DNA from: an uncultured Acetatifactor sp.
GTDB lineage: Bacteria > Bacillota > Clostridia > Lachnospirales > Lachnospiraceae
Direction: 5' to 3'
Assembly: GCA_910585015.1 (NCBI GenBank)
Contig: CAJUCT010000014.1
Coordinates: 35,006 to 88,226, forward strand
DNA: 53,221 bases
A program made the translations under genes and the position numbers. Below the pieces are notes generated by a model. The model saw nothing but the letters and a program-made list of their open reading frames with translations, made no database searches and had not been told where the DNA came from. Below are positions 16,643-24,932 of this stretch, piece by piece. The number at the start of each line of letters is the position of its first letter. Position 1 is the stretch's first letter.

Positions 16643-17065
16643 CAGGACCGTCCGGACGGCGAGGAGGATGAGATCATTGTCCGATGCCGTCATCTGGATG
16701 ACAGGATGTTAAAAATGATATACGCCCTGAAGGAGGGGCAGGAGAAAATCACAGTTCTCAGGGAGGGAAGATTTGTTCAGATCCTCCCAAAGGATATTTA
16801 CTATTTTGAGGCGGTGGACAATAAAGTGTTTGTCTATCTGGAGAAGGATGTCTACGAGTGTAAGCTTAAACTGTACGAGTTGGAACAGCGGTTTGCGGAG
16901 ATGGACTTTTTCAGAGCAACCAAGTCTACCATCGTCAATCTCTCCAGAGTAAAGAGTCTCAGTCCTGCTTTTAACGGGCGATTTGAACTGCTGATGAAAA
17001 ACGAGGAGAAACTGATTGTGTCCAGACAGTATGTGCCTGGTTTGAAGGCAAAGCTGGGACTGTAG
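16643..17065 (+). pseudogene. LytTR-domain regulator lacking its original start
   Basis: From ATG 16706 there are 119 residues covering a complete LytTR DNA-binding domain (about 25-115; LREGRFVQILPKDIYYFEAVDNK and FFRATKSTIVNLSRVKSLSP regions). In the same frame upstream the protein-like sequence DGEEDEIIVRCRHLDDR continues back to about 16643, and a TGA lies at 16634. Related LytTR-DUF3021 regulators have this N-terminal strand behind a start that is missing here. ATG 16706 has only a weak ribosome site. It is probably 5'-truncated; it might still be made from 16706. Confidence 0.6.
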
Positions 17066-17078
17066 GGGGATGCCGGGT

Positions 17079-17294
17079 ATGAGGAAAATACGTTTTTTAA
17101 TGTGAATATTTACGATGGTCATGACAGGTGTGGTATTTGCGGTGGGGGTGTTTACCATGGTGCTTTCCATTGCCCTTATTTTTGCAGCGCTCTCTTTGAT
17201 CACATGGAGAAAGTCGGCGGCGGACGCAGCTCGAATGAATAAGAAACTGGAAGAGTACCGGAAAAAGATAGGAGAGGGCAATTCGGAGGAGTAA
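17079..17294 (+). pseudogene. Remnant of a DUF3021-like membrane partner
   Basis: ATG 17079 reads MRKIRFLM and stops. The next stretch, in another frame, reads IFTMVMTGVVFAVGVF then MVLSIALIFAALSLITWRKS and ends at TAA 17292-17294 with a basic, charged tail. One or two membrane segments followed by such a tail resemble the end of DUF3021 proteins, whose genes follow lytTR genes. About two-thirds of a normal DUF3021 gene is missing. Confidence 0.5.
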
Positions 17295-17417
17295 CGTTAA
17301 TAAATGGAAACGGCCGGCAAAACCCAGGAATAAACCAACGGATCGAAACAGTAAAACCGCCGTTATAGGGTTACCCATAATCGGCGGCATACATAAGCGG
17401 TTTATATCCCATCATTT

Positions 17418-17888
17418 TTATTCATTTTTGCTATCCCGCTGTTTATCTAAAGTCTCATTCATTTTTCTGACATTCTGTTTGGCTCTGATATACTGTGCGA
17501 TCCATACAACGGCAAAAATGAAAGCGAAAATGCCGAAATAGCTTATAACGCCTTTTAAGCTGTGCTCCATCCAATACGTAACATACGCTATCGGCATCAT
17601 GATTACCGAAGCGATCAGAAAATAAATACCTGTCTGTTTTACAAGTCCCCACTGCTCTATCTCCCATATGACAGAACTTGCGGCAAATCCCATACCCAGT
17701 ATCCCGCATAACAGCGCTTGCACCAAAACGGCATTTATTTCGCTTCCCATCATAACAACCAATTCAGGCACACACGGAGAATAAAAGCCATTTGCCCATA
17801 TCAGAGAAGTAATGATCGATATAGAATATCCAATTGCCAGTCCAAGTGGAAAACCTAGTACACAGCGTAAAAAAAACTTCTTTTTCAT
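17418..17888 (-). CDS. DUF3021 membrane protein (LytTR partner)
   Basis: 156 residues from the start at 17888 (MKKKFFLRCVLG); earlier in-frame ATGs overlap the lytTR gene. Four membrane segments are visible, and the C-terminus is charged (RAKQNVRKMNETLDKQ). DUF3021 proteins are co-encoded with LytTR regulators and, in streptococcal HdrRM/BrsRM-type systems, restrain them from the membrane. The gene starts 10 bp after the lytTR stop, so the two form an operon. Confidence 0.85.
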   Translation of the reverse strand: MKKKFFLRCVLGFPLGLAIGYSISIITSLIWANGFYSPCVPELVVMMGSEINAVLVQALLCGILGMGFAASSVIWEIEQWGLVKQTGIYFLIASVIMMPIAYVTYWMEHSLKGVISYFGIFAFIFAVVWIAQYIRAKQNVRKMNETLDKQRDSKNE

Positions 17889-17898
17889 GTTTTTTACC

Positions 17899-18339
17899 TC
17901 ACATTCCCAATATTTTTTTGATTTTTGAGACATATCGTCTTGATACATAAGTTGTCGTGCCATTCATCAGTTCCACGTAAATAGTACCGGTCAAGCTTAA
18001 ATCAAAATTTTTGACCTTTTTCAAGTTGATGATTTCCGAATTAGAGATGCGGACAAACTGCGATGGATTTAATCTCCCCTCTGCTTCATAGAGTCTAAGC
18101 CGTAAAATATATTCCCCAGTATTGGTTACCGCAAACACTTTGCCATTGCCGGAATATACTCTGACCAAATCACTTTGCTCTAAAACTTCTATCTTTCCGT
18201 TTCTGCTGCCGGAGATAATTCGAGGATTATCATCGGATAGCTTTTGCATAAGATTATTAATATCTTCTGTCATGGAAGCAGTCAGGATGATTATTTTAGG
18301 CTCGGTATACGAGTCGTCGATTTTTATTTCAACCTGCAT
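17899..18339 (-). CDS. LytTR-family transcription regulator (LytTR-DUF3021 system)
   Basis: 146 residues from the start at 18339 (MQVEIKIDD), which has AAAGGAGAG 6 nt upstream. The longer frame runs into a MITE and is not used. It has no receiver domain. An N-terminal roughly 45-residue segment (EPKIIILTASMTEDINNLM) precedes a LytTR DNA-binding domain (about 50-145; NGKIEVLEQSDLVRVYS, FVRISNSEIINLKKV). It should bind direct repeats and activate its own operon, controlled by the DUF3021 partner. MITE copy 2 sits between its promoter and start codon. Confidence 0.85.
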   Translation of the reverse strand: MQVEIKIDDSYTEPKIIILTASMTEDINNLMQKLSDDNPRIISGSRNGKIEVLEQSDLVRVYSGNGKVFAVTNTGEYILRLRLYEAEGRLNPSQFVRISNSEIINLKKVKNFDLSLTGTIYVELMNGTTTYVSRRYVSKIKKILGM

Positions 18340-18368
18340 TTTACTCTCTCCTTTCTGTGATGTCATTA

Positions 18369-18510
18369 TAGGCGATTGCAAAATGCCCTTTCTGGTAACA
18401 GTGACTGGGCAATATATACAGAATAAGGGCGACTTGCCACTGCGTCGGAGCCCGTTTTTGTATATATTGCCCATCCACGTCCCTTGCAGAGAAGCTTTCG
18501 CAATTGCCTA
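18369..18510. mobile_element. MITE-like palindromic element, copy 2
   Basis: 142 bp, diverged from copies 1 and 3 but with the same ends (TAGGCGATTGC ... GCAATTGCCTA) and the same core (CAATATATAC, GGGCGACTTGCCACTGC). A perfect 9-bp target duplication ATGTCATTA flanks it (18360-18368 and 18511-18519). It sits between the promoter at 18516-18544 and the lytTR start at 18339, so the lytTR transcript should begin in or at the edge of the element. Confidence 0.85.
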
Positions 18511-18515
18511 ATGTC

Positions 18516-18544
18516 ATTATATGAAAAGCAGATATCTCTTTCAA
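18516..18544 (-). promoter_or_regulatory. Promoter of the lytTR-DUF3021 operon
   Basis: On the minus strand: TTGAAA (18544-18539), a 17-bp spacer and TATAAT (18521-18516). The -10 overlaps the MITE target duplication; the predicted transcript start is at the element edge near 18509. Confidence 0.7.
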
Positions 18545-18637
18545 TAGATTTTCGATAGTCGGTTGATTATAGTACACAGGTGGTTCAAATAGCATTGTTG
18601 GAACGGAAAAAGGGAATATTACGATAATTATGAAAAC

Positions 18638-18672
18638 AGACCGATGCCTAAATCTCGCTTTAGGCTCGGTCT
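18638..18672. terminator. Hairpin terminator after the FRG gene
   Basis: Stem AGACCGA-GCCTAAA / TTTAGGC-TCGGTCT (18638-18652, 18659-18672) with one bulged base. On the minus strand it is followed by GTTTTC. Confidence 0.65.
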
Positions 18673-18802
18673 GTGTTGGTTACCACCGATCAGCACTTCT
18701 TTCCCGCAAAAGGCAACCCCATATTTTCCTGTAAAAAATAGATGATGGACAAGAGAGTGTCTTGAAGGCAGCATCAAACAGGCTGCCGCCGCCTGGCCAG
18801 CC

Positions 18803-19552
18803 TCAAATCCCATAAGAATCCCGCAGATCAATGGATATATGATCCAGATCGGGATAAACCGTGCTCTCAGTGATGCCAAATACCCGCAGGCTGTCGATGA
18901 AATACTTCTTCCTGTCACAGGGAATAATAATCTTATAAAGCATGTTTTCATCACAGATATCTTCCAGCCTTTGCAGGGAATTGTGAACCGTAAAGTTGGA
19001 GTGCTGGGAGTACATCCGCAGGTCGTTTTCTGTGGAACTGCAGGCTAGAATCCGGTCCACCAGTTCCATATTGTGGTGGTTGTGCTTGAAGGCGGGCAGC
19101 AGCATCTCCTGGGTGGTATCCGCGTCTATGGGATAGATGCAGCGGCCGAAGCCCTCCATCTCATTTAACAGATCAGGGGCCAGCACCCATACACCGGCGT
19201 CAATATCCGGCGTGGACCGATAAGTTTCCGTGGCAAAAAAGGCGGCGATCAAAGGTGACTCGCTCCAGTCCAACATCCTGGTGGGCAGGCCGTAGTGCTG
19301 CATCAGAGACACCCAGGCCGCATAATTGTGCTTCCTGGGTGGATTGTCCAGAATCTGTCTGGCGCGGATGTAAAAATCGTTGGTAATATACCGCTCCACC
19401 TGCAGCCGTCTCTCACTGCGCTGGATGGAGGGAATCAGGGTCAGGTTGGCATTCTCCTCGCCTCTGTACCACAACCGGGACCCATGCTTTTCAAACAGCC
19501 CGTTCATAAAATGCAGCAGTTCATCAATAGTGCGAATCTCTTGGATAATCAT
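18803..19552 (-). CDS. FRG domain-containing protein
   Basis: 249 residues. The FRG domain signature is clear: LWYRGEENANLTLIPSIQR near residue 26, then WVSLMQHYGLPTRMLDWSES and PLIAAFFATE. The C-terminal half is unassigned (NDLRMYSQHSNFTVHNS, IIIPCDRKKYFIDSLRVFGI). FRG proteins are common in mobile and phage-related DNA; their chemistry is not settled. A GGGAG ribosome site lies 8 nt before the start, and a TATAAT on the minus strand near 19578-19583 may be its -10. Confidence 0.85.
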   Translation of the reverse strand: MIIQEIRTIDELLHFMNGLFEKHGSRLWYRGEENANLTLIPSIQRSERRLQVERYITNDFYIRARQILDNPPRKHNYAAWVSLMQHYGLPTRMLDWSESPLIAAFFATETYRSTPDIDAGVWVLAPDLLNEMEGFGRCIYPIDADTTQEMLLPAFKHNHHNMELVDRILACSSTENDLRMYSQHSNFTVHNSLQRLEDICDENMLYKIIIPCDRKKYFIDSLRVFGITESTVYPDLDHISIDLRDSYGI

Positions 19553-19662
19553 GTTTTTTCTCCCGTTTTTCCTACTCCATTATAATAGGATTCGGGCAAA
19601 AAGTCATCAGGTATTACCGCTAAATATCATGTGTACCTTTTGCTTCTATTTCTACCATTTCA

Positions 19663-19809
19663 TCAATTGCCCCACAGAGGAAGAGCGGCGCACGGAGAAG
19701 AAAAGTTATGGCTGTTGCAAACGGAAATTTTATCTCTCAGCAACAGAATAGCCGCTGAAATAACAACGTCGGACAAAACAATACACCAGCCAAGTTTTTT
19801 CTTATCCAT
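19663..19809 (-). CDS. Possible 48-aa small membrane protein
   Basis: The ATG at 19809 is preceded by GAGGTAG. It reads MDKKKLGWCIVLSDVV then ISAAILLL, a basic start and one hydrophobic segment, then a low-complexity Ser/Cys tail with no recognisable similarity. Too short for a firm call; it may be a gene remnant. Confidence 0.3.
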   Translation of the reverse strand: MDKKKLGWCIVLSDVVISAAILLLRDKISVCNSHNFSSPCAALPLWGN

Positions 19810-19861
19810 TTTCCGCTACCTCACTAATCAGTCATAATTACCATTTTGCCTATATTATGTT

Positions 19862-20041
19862 TTAGCTAATAGGGGTAACGACAGGCTTACCATCCTGATC
19901 CACCATAACGGTCATCCCAGTGCCTGTTCGCAAATCATGGGATCCCAACAAATAATTCACGCCGGTTTCCTTATCAACAATAATCTTTACCACATTAACG
20001 GCTCCCTGGGAGTAGACTTCCACAAAGCGATCCTTCTTCAT
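19862..20041 (-). CDS. DUF6440 family small protein
   Basis: 59 residues, starting at 20041 behind a strong AGGGAGGTGAG ribosome site. It reads MKKDRFVEVYSQGAVN, VVKIIVDKETGVNYLL, then GSHDLRTGTGMTVMVDQDGKP. The VDKETGVNYL motif and the D-x-DGKP end are characteristic of the small DUF6440 proteins of Firmicutes. The usual glycine-rich loop between them differs here (SHDLRTGTGMT). Function unknown. Confidence 0.75.
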   Translation of the reverse strand: MKKDRFVEVYSQGAVNVVKIIVDKETGVNYLLGSHDLRTGTGMTVMVDQDGKPVVTPIS

Positions 20042-20159
20042 ACACTCACCTCCCTTTCATTCTCCGCTTGCAAACGCAAATATACCACATAGAAAAGGCT
20101 ATATGGTTTAAATTTCCTGAATGAACAGAAAAATTTCCTAAATGGAATGGGAGAAAACC

Positions 20160-20897
20160 TCACTGGCTTCCTCCCAGAGTTTTGCGCAGCTTTGCTTTCC
20201 AGGCGCGGGAAAGCATGCACTCGTGGCCGCCGGCCCACAGCTTATTCTGTTTTAAATCTACTGTCTCAATCTTATCTGCCGCTACCAGATATGCCCGGTG
20301 TGTGCGGATAAATTGATGCCCCAGCTGAGTTTCCAATTCATTGAGGCTGCCTAGAAAATCAATCCGGCTATTGGATGTATGGAGAAAGACATGATGTGGT
20401 GTGGGGGCGGTTTCAAAAAAGAGGATATCGCACAAAGGTATATGACGGACCATTTCTCCTGCCCGCAGGGTGAAGGTCTCCGCCGGAGCCTGGCGCTCTG
20501 CTAACAGACGCGCCTGTATCTCGTCCAGGCACCGTGACACTGACGGTCCAATCGGCTCCGCCCCCTTAACAATGTAGTCAAACGCTTCCAAATGATATTG
20601 GAATGTACGCCAGGCCAAATCTCCATAGCTGGTGATATAAACCAGTATGCCGTGAGGATCCCGCCGCCGCAGCTCACGCCCCAGCCGGAAACCGTCCCAT
20701 TCCCTGTCCTTCAGTTCTACATCCAGAAAGTATATGCCTCGTTTACCATTTTCTGCCGCGTCCAGCAGTTCCTGCGCATTGGCTGCGCTGCACACGACCT
20801 TCATATCGTAGTTTTCTACAAGGATCTTCCACTCCAGAGCAGTTCGGATCTGGTGGCGGACTGTGTCCTCATCATCGCAAATAAAAATTTCGATCAT
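20160..20897 (-). CDS. LytTR response regulator, AgrA/VirR type
   Basis: 245 residues. Receiver domain (1-125) with acidic pair D8-D9, phospho-acceptor D59 in YFLDVELKD and the ITSYGD switch; the usual YxxKP lysine motif reads YIVKGAE. The LytTR DNA-binding domain is at about 140-240 (GEMVRHIPLCDILFFETA, FIRTHRAYLVAADKIETVD). Its start overlaps the kinase stop by 4 bp (ATGA), so the pair is translated together. No peptide precursor gene (agrD-like) is visible beside it. Confidence 0.9.
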   Translation of the reverse strand: MIEIFICDDEDTVRHQIRTALEWKILVENYDMKVVCSAANAQELLDAAENGKRGIYFLDVELKDREWDGFRLGRELRRRDPHGILVYITSYGDLAWRTFQYHLEAFDYIVKGAEPIGPSVSRCLDEIQARLLAERQAPAETFTLRAGEMVRHIPLCDILFFETAPTPHHVFLHTSNSRIDFLGSLNELETQLGHQFIRTHRAYLVAADKIETVDLKQNKLWAGGHECMLSRAWKAKLRKTLGGSQ

Positions 20898-22234
20898 AGT
20901 CTGCCCTCCACTGTCAACTCCTGAACAAACACACCGTTCTCCCAGCCGGTGCAGGGGGAGGCATTGGGATGGCGCCCTAAAATACGCTGATAGCTATGCA
21001 GTCCCACTCCCCGTCCCGTCCCCTTGGTGGACCAGCCATCGTTCCACATTTTTTCAGGTTCAATATTGTTTTCGTAGGGATTGGATATCCGAAAAAATAC
21101 TTGTCCGTCCTGAGCCAGCAGCAGGATTTCCACCCAGGGTTTATCCGCGTCCATGGCGGCCTCCATAGCGTTGTCTATCAGTATGCCCAGACAGCGGACA
21201 AAATCCCATACATCCATACCAACAGCCACTACGGGATAAAGCACCTCCAGGCGGCACTCAACCCCCTTCTCCTGCATGGCGGCGAGTTTGTTTAAAAGTA
21301 GACTTCTGACTTCCGGGATCTGCAAATTCCCTATTTGGGTGGATGACTGAATTTTCTTTCCAAGCCGCAGGTCAAACCCGAGATCCAACGCAGACAGGGT
21401 ACGGCGCAGATCCTCCAGTTCTCCTGCCCCCGCCTGCTGGGACAAACCTGCCAGAAGATTTTTGTAGTCGTGGCGGAAAGCGCGCACCTCACGGCGTATG
21501 GTTTCCAGATCTTGTTCATAGAGCCGCTGCTGGGCGATGATGTCCTGCTGCGCCTGCATTTTCCGGGCAGCATCAAACCTTTGAGCCAGGTAGACTATCA
21601 GCGCTGTCATCAGGACTACCATGAATGCCAGCAGCAGATAGTAGAGTAACAGGTATTGGGGCCGGACGCCATTTACCATAAAATAGAACATTTCCACGGT
21701 AGCATCCAAAGCAAACAGCAGGAGAGCCGTCCTCCAAATGGCGGATTCGTTGTCCAGCAGCAGGCAAAACCACATCCCAAACCGGAGTTTATACAGCAGT
21801 AGGGTGGCAGCAATGCTGATGATTACATGCAGTCCCATTAACAACACTGCGGGTAGGTTCCTTTCGCCCAACAGAACTATCCAGAACAGCATCGCACACA
21901 GGGCGGTGGTGGCTACCTGAAAGATGCTGGCCATACAGGTGGCGGCAAAGGCCCGCCAGAATCCGAACTGCCATGCCCACCGCACCCAAACGGTACACAT
22001 GACAAGGATGGCAAAGGAAAAGATGAAATATTGAAAAGTTTCCAGTTCTGGCACAGCATTAAGTCCAACGGTAAGCAGAACGGCAGCCAGTGGAGACAGA
22101 AGCAGAGGCGGCAATTTTTTCAGCCGCCTCCACACCGCCTGTTCATCTGTCACAGCCAACAGATAGGCCGTCAGCGCCAGATGCCCTGCCAGGCCGTCCA
22201 AAAATCCAAATAAAAGATCATATAATGGAGGCAT
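20894..22234 (-). CDS. AgrC-like sensor histidine kinase
   Basis: 446 residues from the start at 22234 (MPPLYDLLFG), preceded by GGAAAGAGAG. Six or seven membrane segments cover about 5-225. A coiled linker leads to the phospho-acceptor His264 in FRHDYKN, the HPK10 type shared with AgrC. The GHKL ATPase has the N-box ILIDNAMEAAM and the G-box TKGTGRGVGLHSY. It senses an unknown extracellular signal, possibly a peptide, and phosphorylates the overlapping LytTR regulator. Confidence 0.9.
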   Translation of the reverse strand: MPPLYDLLFGFLDGLAGHLALTAYLLAVTDEQAVWRRLKKLPPLLLSPLAAVLLTVGLNAVPELETFQYFIFSFAILVMCTVWVRWAWQFGFWRAFAATCMASIFQVATTALCAMLFWIVLLGERNLPAVLLMGLHVIISIAATLLLYKLRFGMWFCLLLDNESAIWRTALLLFALDATVEMFYFMVNGVRPQYLLLYYLLLAFMVVLMTALIVYLAQRFDAARKMQAQQDIIAQQRLYEQDLETIRREVRAFRHDYKNLLAGLSQQAGAGELEDLRRTLSALDLGFDLRLGKKIQSSTQIGNLQIPEVRSLLLNKLAAMQEKGVECRLEVLYPVVAVGMDVWDFVRCLGILIDNAMEAAMDADKPWVEILLLAQDGQVFFRISNPYENNIEPEKMWNDGWSTKGTGRGVGLHSYQRILGRHPNASPCTGWENGVFVQELTVEGRL

Positions 22235-22280
22235 GATGTTATGCTCTCTTTCCACATAGTTTCTTTTTTCAAACGAAATT

Positions 22281-22309
22281 ATTATAGCATTGTCGGTATA
22301 AGATGGCAA
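22281..22309 (-). promoter_or_regulatory. Promoter of the AgrC/AgrA-like pair
   Basis: On the minus strand: TTGCCA (22309-22304), a 17-bp spacer and TATAAT (22286-22281), 47 bp before the kinase start. Confidence 0.65.
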
Positions 22310-22474
22310 GAATAAAGCCGGAAGGCTCGTTTCCCGGGTGTAAAAGATGTTGATTCTTAAGTAATAAAAAAAAGAAAAGACATATAAATAATTTACGTGC
22401 GTAATCCGATATAAGTTGTGATAGTACATAATATGCCAAAAGGAGTTGGCGCAGAGAAAGGAAAGGGATTTCTT

Positions 22475-23479
22475 ATGAAGGTAAATAATGTAAGCATTTT
22501 TGTAGGGGGGGATCCTCAGAGCGGTCGCAGCCAGTTACTGGGTCTGAGCCAGGAGGAGAGCAATAGCAGCACTTTTTTTGCCGGGTCGTTGAATAACAAT
22601 ATTGACCCCATTGCCCGGAAAAAGCAGATGGCTCAGAAAAAAGCCCTGAAAGTGGTGGGGGATGCTTTTGCCGCGGATCGCAAGATCGATAAAGAGGTGG
22701 CGGAGCGAGAGGCCAAGATGAAGGAGCTGCGGGCCGAAAATCTGGAGACTAAGAAGGCGCTGAAGGATTTGGAAGCCCAAAAGCAGGAGATTGGCAAGGA
22801 ATATGGTCTGGGAGAAGAAGGGCTGTCTGATGAGGACTGGAATATTCTGAAGAAGGGCAGCGAGATGCCTTCTGATATGAGCGACGAGGAGAAGGCCCGT
22901 TACCAGGAGATGAAGGACCGGGGGCTGACGGACTACTATGATTACTGCAAGGATATAGTTGACCGGATAGAGACCAATCAGCAGGCTATTAATGATAATA
23001 CTGCGATGATCAAGAGTTATGAAGCGGCAAACAAGGCGGTGCATAAGGCCCGTCTGGATCTGCGCAAGGGCAATCCCATGATAGCCGCCCAGGAGGAGGC
23101 GGAGGCCATTATGGATGCCGCCCGCAAGGAGATCATCAGCATGATCAAGGATCAGGGCATGGACCACATCGACGAGGAGATGCAGGAGAAGGTAGATAAG
23201 GCCCAGGAGGAAAAAGAGAAGAAGGAAGAAGAGGAAGAGAAGCTGGAGGCCATCCGGGAGGACAAAGCGCAGATTGAAGATCAGATGGATGCTTCCCGGG
23301 AGAAGGCACATGAAAACGAGAAACGAACCGAAGATTTGATCGAAGCTCTTCCCACGGAAGAATTGCTGCAGATGACAGGTGGTACATCTGACTTCCAGCA
23401 GGAACTCAAGGATATCATGAACAAGATGAATCTTATGGAAGAGGATCTGAAGGGCGCGGCAGTGGATACCGCTCTGTAA
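22475..23479 (+). CDS. Coiled-coil protein of unknown function
   Basis: 334 residues from ATG 22475 (MKVNNVSIFVGG) behind GAAAGGGA; a longer frame from 22418 has no ribosome site. A Gly/Ser-rich N-terminus (GGDPQSGRSQLLGLSQEE, NNNIDPIARKKQ) precedes a long, highly charged helical region (about 45-320) with a Lys/Glu-rich coiled coil (EEKEKKEEEEEKLE). No signal peptide or membrane segment. It diverges from the two-component system and ends at a strong terminator. Not recognised beyond this. Confidence 0.75.
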   Translation: MKVNNVSIFVGGDPQSGRSQLLGLSQEESNSSTFFAGSLNNNIDPIARKKQMAQKKALKVVGDAFAADRKIDKEVAEREAKMKELRAENLETKKALKDLEAQKQEIGKEYGLGEEGLSDEDWNILKKGSEMPSDMSDEEKARYQEMKDRGLTDYYDYCKDIVDRIETNQQAINDNTAMIKSYEAANKAVHKARLDLRKGNPMIAAQEEAEAIMDAARKEIISMIKDQGMDHIDEEMQEKVDKAQEEKEKKEEEEEKLEAIREDKAQIEDQMDASREKAHENEKRTEDLIEALPTEELLQMTGGTSDFQQELKDIMNKMNLMEEDLKGAAVDTAL

Positions 23480-23531
23480 ATGATGACTATCCGTAAATAT
23501 GCTATTCCCCCTTGAAAATATATAATGAGAT

Positions 23532-23561
23532 GAAAACGCCCGGCGAAAGCCGGGTGTTTTC
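23532..23561. terminator. Terminator after the coiled-coil gene
   Basis: Stem GAAAACGCCCGGC / GCCGGGTGTTTTC with a GAAA tetraloop (23532-23561) and one G-T pair. It carries its own A and T runs, so it could work in both directions. Confidence 0.85.
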
Positions 23562-23834
23562 GTCTCTGGCGGATTCACTGCCAGTTTCTTCCAGACAGAT
23601 GTATTATCCTCCGAATCCTGTAATCTAATATGCCTGTACTCATGCTGCAGCATATACTCCATTTTCTCTTCCTCCAGCTGCTCCAACTGTACATATTTCC
23701 TTATACTTCGTCAAATTCCGCTCAGAATTATACTATCAGTAGAGTTAAAAAGTCCCGTTTTATCCAACTCTACCGTTGGTAAGTGTTCATTTTTATGCCG
23801 GATTTATATAATTTACCGCAAGCAGGAGGGCTGA
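23562..23834 (+). promoter_or_regulatory. Operator/promoter region of the XRE-ABC operon
   Basis: A perfect 8-bp inverted repeat GTAGAGTT (23739-23746) / AACTCTAC (23766-23773) with a 19-bp spacer overlaps a second one, CCAAC (23764-23768) / GTTGG (23775-23779). A TATAAT at 23807-23812 fits a -10, with a weak -35 17 bp upstream. The repeats are good candidates for binding by the XRE domain encoded just downstream. The left part of the gap (23562-23735) holds nothing I can support. Confidence 0.5.
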
Positions 23835-24932
23835 ATGATGAATCAAATTAAGATTGGAGCTTTTATTTCCGAACGCCGGAAAGCAAAAGGCTGGACGCAA
23901 AGCCAGTTGGCAGAAAAACTGGAAATAACCGATAAGGCTATTTCAAAATGGGAAACAGGACGGTCTATGTCGGATTTGTCTTTGTTTATGCCTTTATGCA
24001 CTCTTTTAGATGTTACTTTGAATGAACTATTTGCGGGCGAGTGCATTGCAGAAGAAAAATTGAAAGAAAAAGCAGATAAGGTACTTATGGACGTGATTAC
24101 AAATTGGTTAGGACATGATAAATGGGAATCAAAAGAAAGTGATACAACCCCCGAAAATGTTTTGGAAGTTGAAAATGTTTCCAAACTCTATGAAACAGAA
24201 AATAATTCAGTGTTAGCTGTAAATGATGTAAGTTTTCAGATACCACACGGCAGCTTTGTTGGAATCATGGGGGCTTCCGGTTCTGGGAAAACAACATTGC
24301 TTAATTTAATAGCCACAATAGACAAGCCGACAAATGGGTCGATACGAATAAGCGGACAGAATATAGTGGATATACCAGACGAAGCTACCGCAGAATTTCG
24401 CCGCAGACATTTAGGCTTTGTTTTCCAAGAATACAATTTACTTGAAACTTTGACTATCTATGAAAATATTGCACTTGCTTTGACAATTAAAGAGGTTTCC
24501 AAAGAAAGCATTCGCCCAACGATTCAAAGTTTGTCTGAAAAGCTGGATATATCAGCAATATTAGATAAATTTCCGTATGAGGTATCGGGAGGTCAACGGC
24601 AACGCTGCGCCTGCGCCCGTGCTATTGTGGTAAATCCAGATATTATACTTGCGGACGAGCCTACCGGGGCATTAGATTCCCACGCTGCCAGACAGCTTTT
24701 AGACACCCTTGCTATGCTTTGTAGAGAGTACGGCGCAACAATATTGATGGTCACGCATGATGTCATGGCAGCCAGCTATTGTGACAGGATTTTGTTTATG
24801 AAAGACGGCGAAATAAAAGCTGCTTTAAACCGGGAACAGGAAAACAAACAGACCTTTTTCGCAGATATTTTGAAGAAAATAGAATGGATAGAGGGAGAAA
24901 GCCATGATGTACTTGAAGTTGTCAATCCGTAA
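23835..24932 (+). CDS. HTH(XRE)-ABC transporter ATPase fusion
   Basis: 365 residues. The N-terminal XRE/Cro helix-turn-helix (about 5-62; RRKAKGWTQSQLAEKLE, DKAISKWETGRSM) is fused through a linker to a complete ABC ATPase (about 110-340) of the BceA/MacB type. Walker A GASGSGKTT is near 145, the Q-loop is in GFVFQEYNL, the signature VSGGQRQR is near 250, Walker B is IILADEPTGALDS and the switch is VTHD. The fusion puts repressor and transporter ATPase in one chain, suggesting direct coupling of transport state to transcription. Start 23835 or 23838; AGGAGG upstream fits both. The permease gene overlaps by 29 bp. Confidence 0.9.
   Translation: MMNQIKIGAFISERRKAKGWTQSQLAEKLEITDKAISKWETGRSMSDLSLFMPLCTLLDVTLNELFAGECIAEEKLKEKADKVLMDVITNWLGHDKWESKESDTTPENVLEVENVSKLYETENNSVLAVNDVSFQIPHGSFVGIMGASGSGKTTLLNLIATIDKPTNGSIRISGQNIVDIPDEATAEFRRRHLGFVFQEYNLLETLTIYENIALALTIKEVSKESIRPTIQSLSEKLDISAILDKFPYEVSGGQRQRCACARAIVVNPDIILADEPTGALDSHAARQLLDTLAMLCREYGATILMVTHDVMAASYCDRILFMKDGEIKAALNREQENKQTFFADILKKIEWIEGESHDVLEVVNP

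Noticed and set aside
22535..23686. 383-codon open frame on the minus strand opposite the coiled-coil gene
   Set aside because: It is antisense to a Lys/Glu-rich gene (few stops in the complementary frame), has Leu/His-rich composition and spans the terminator at 23532-23561.
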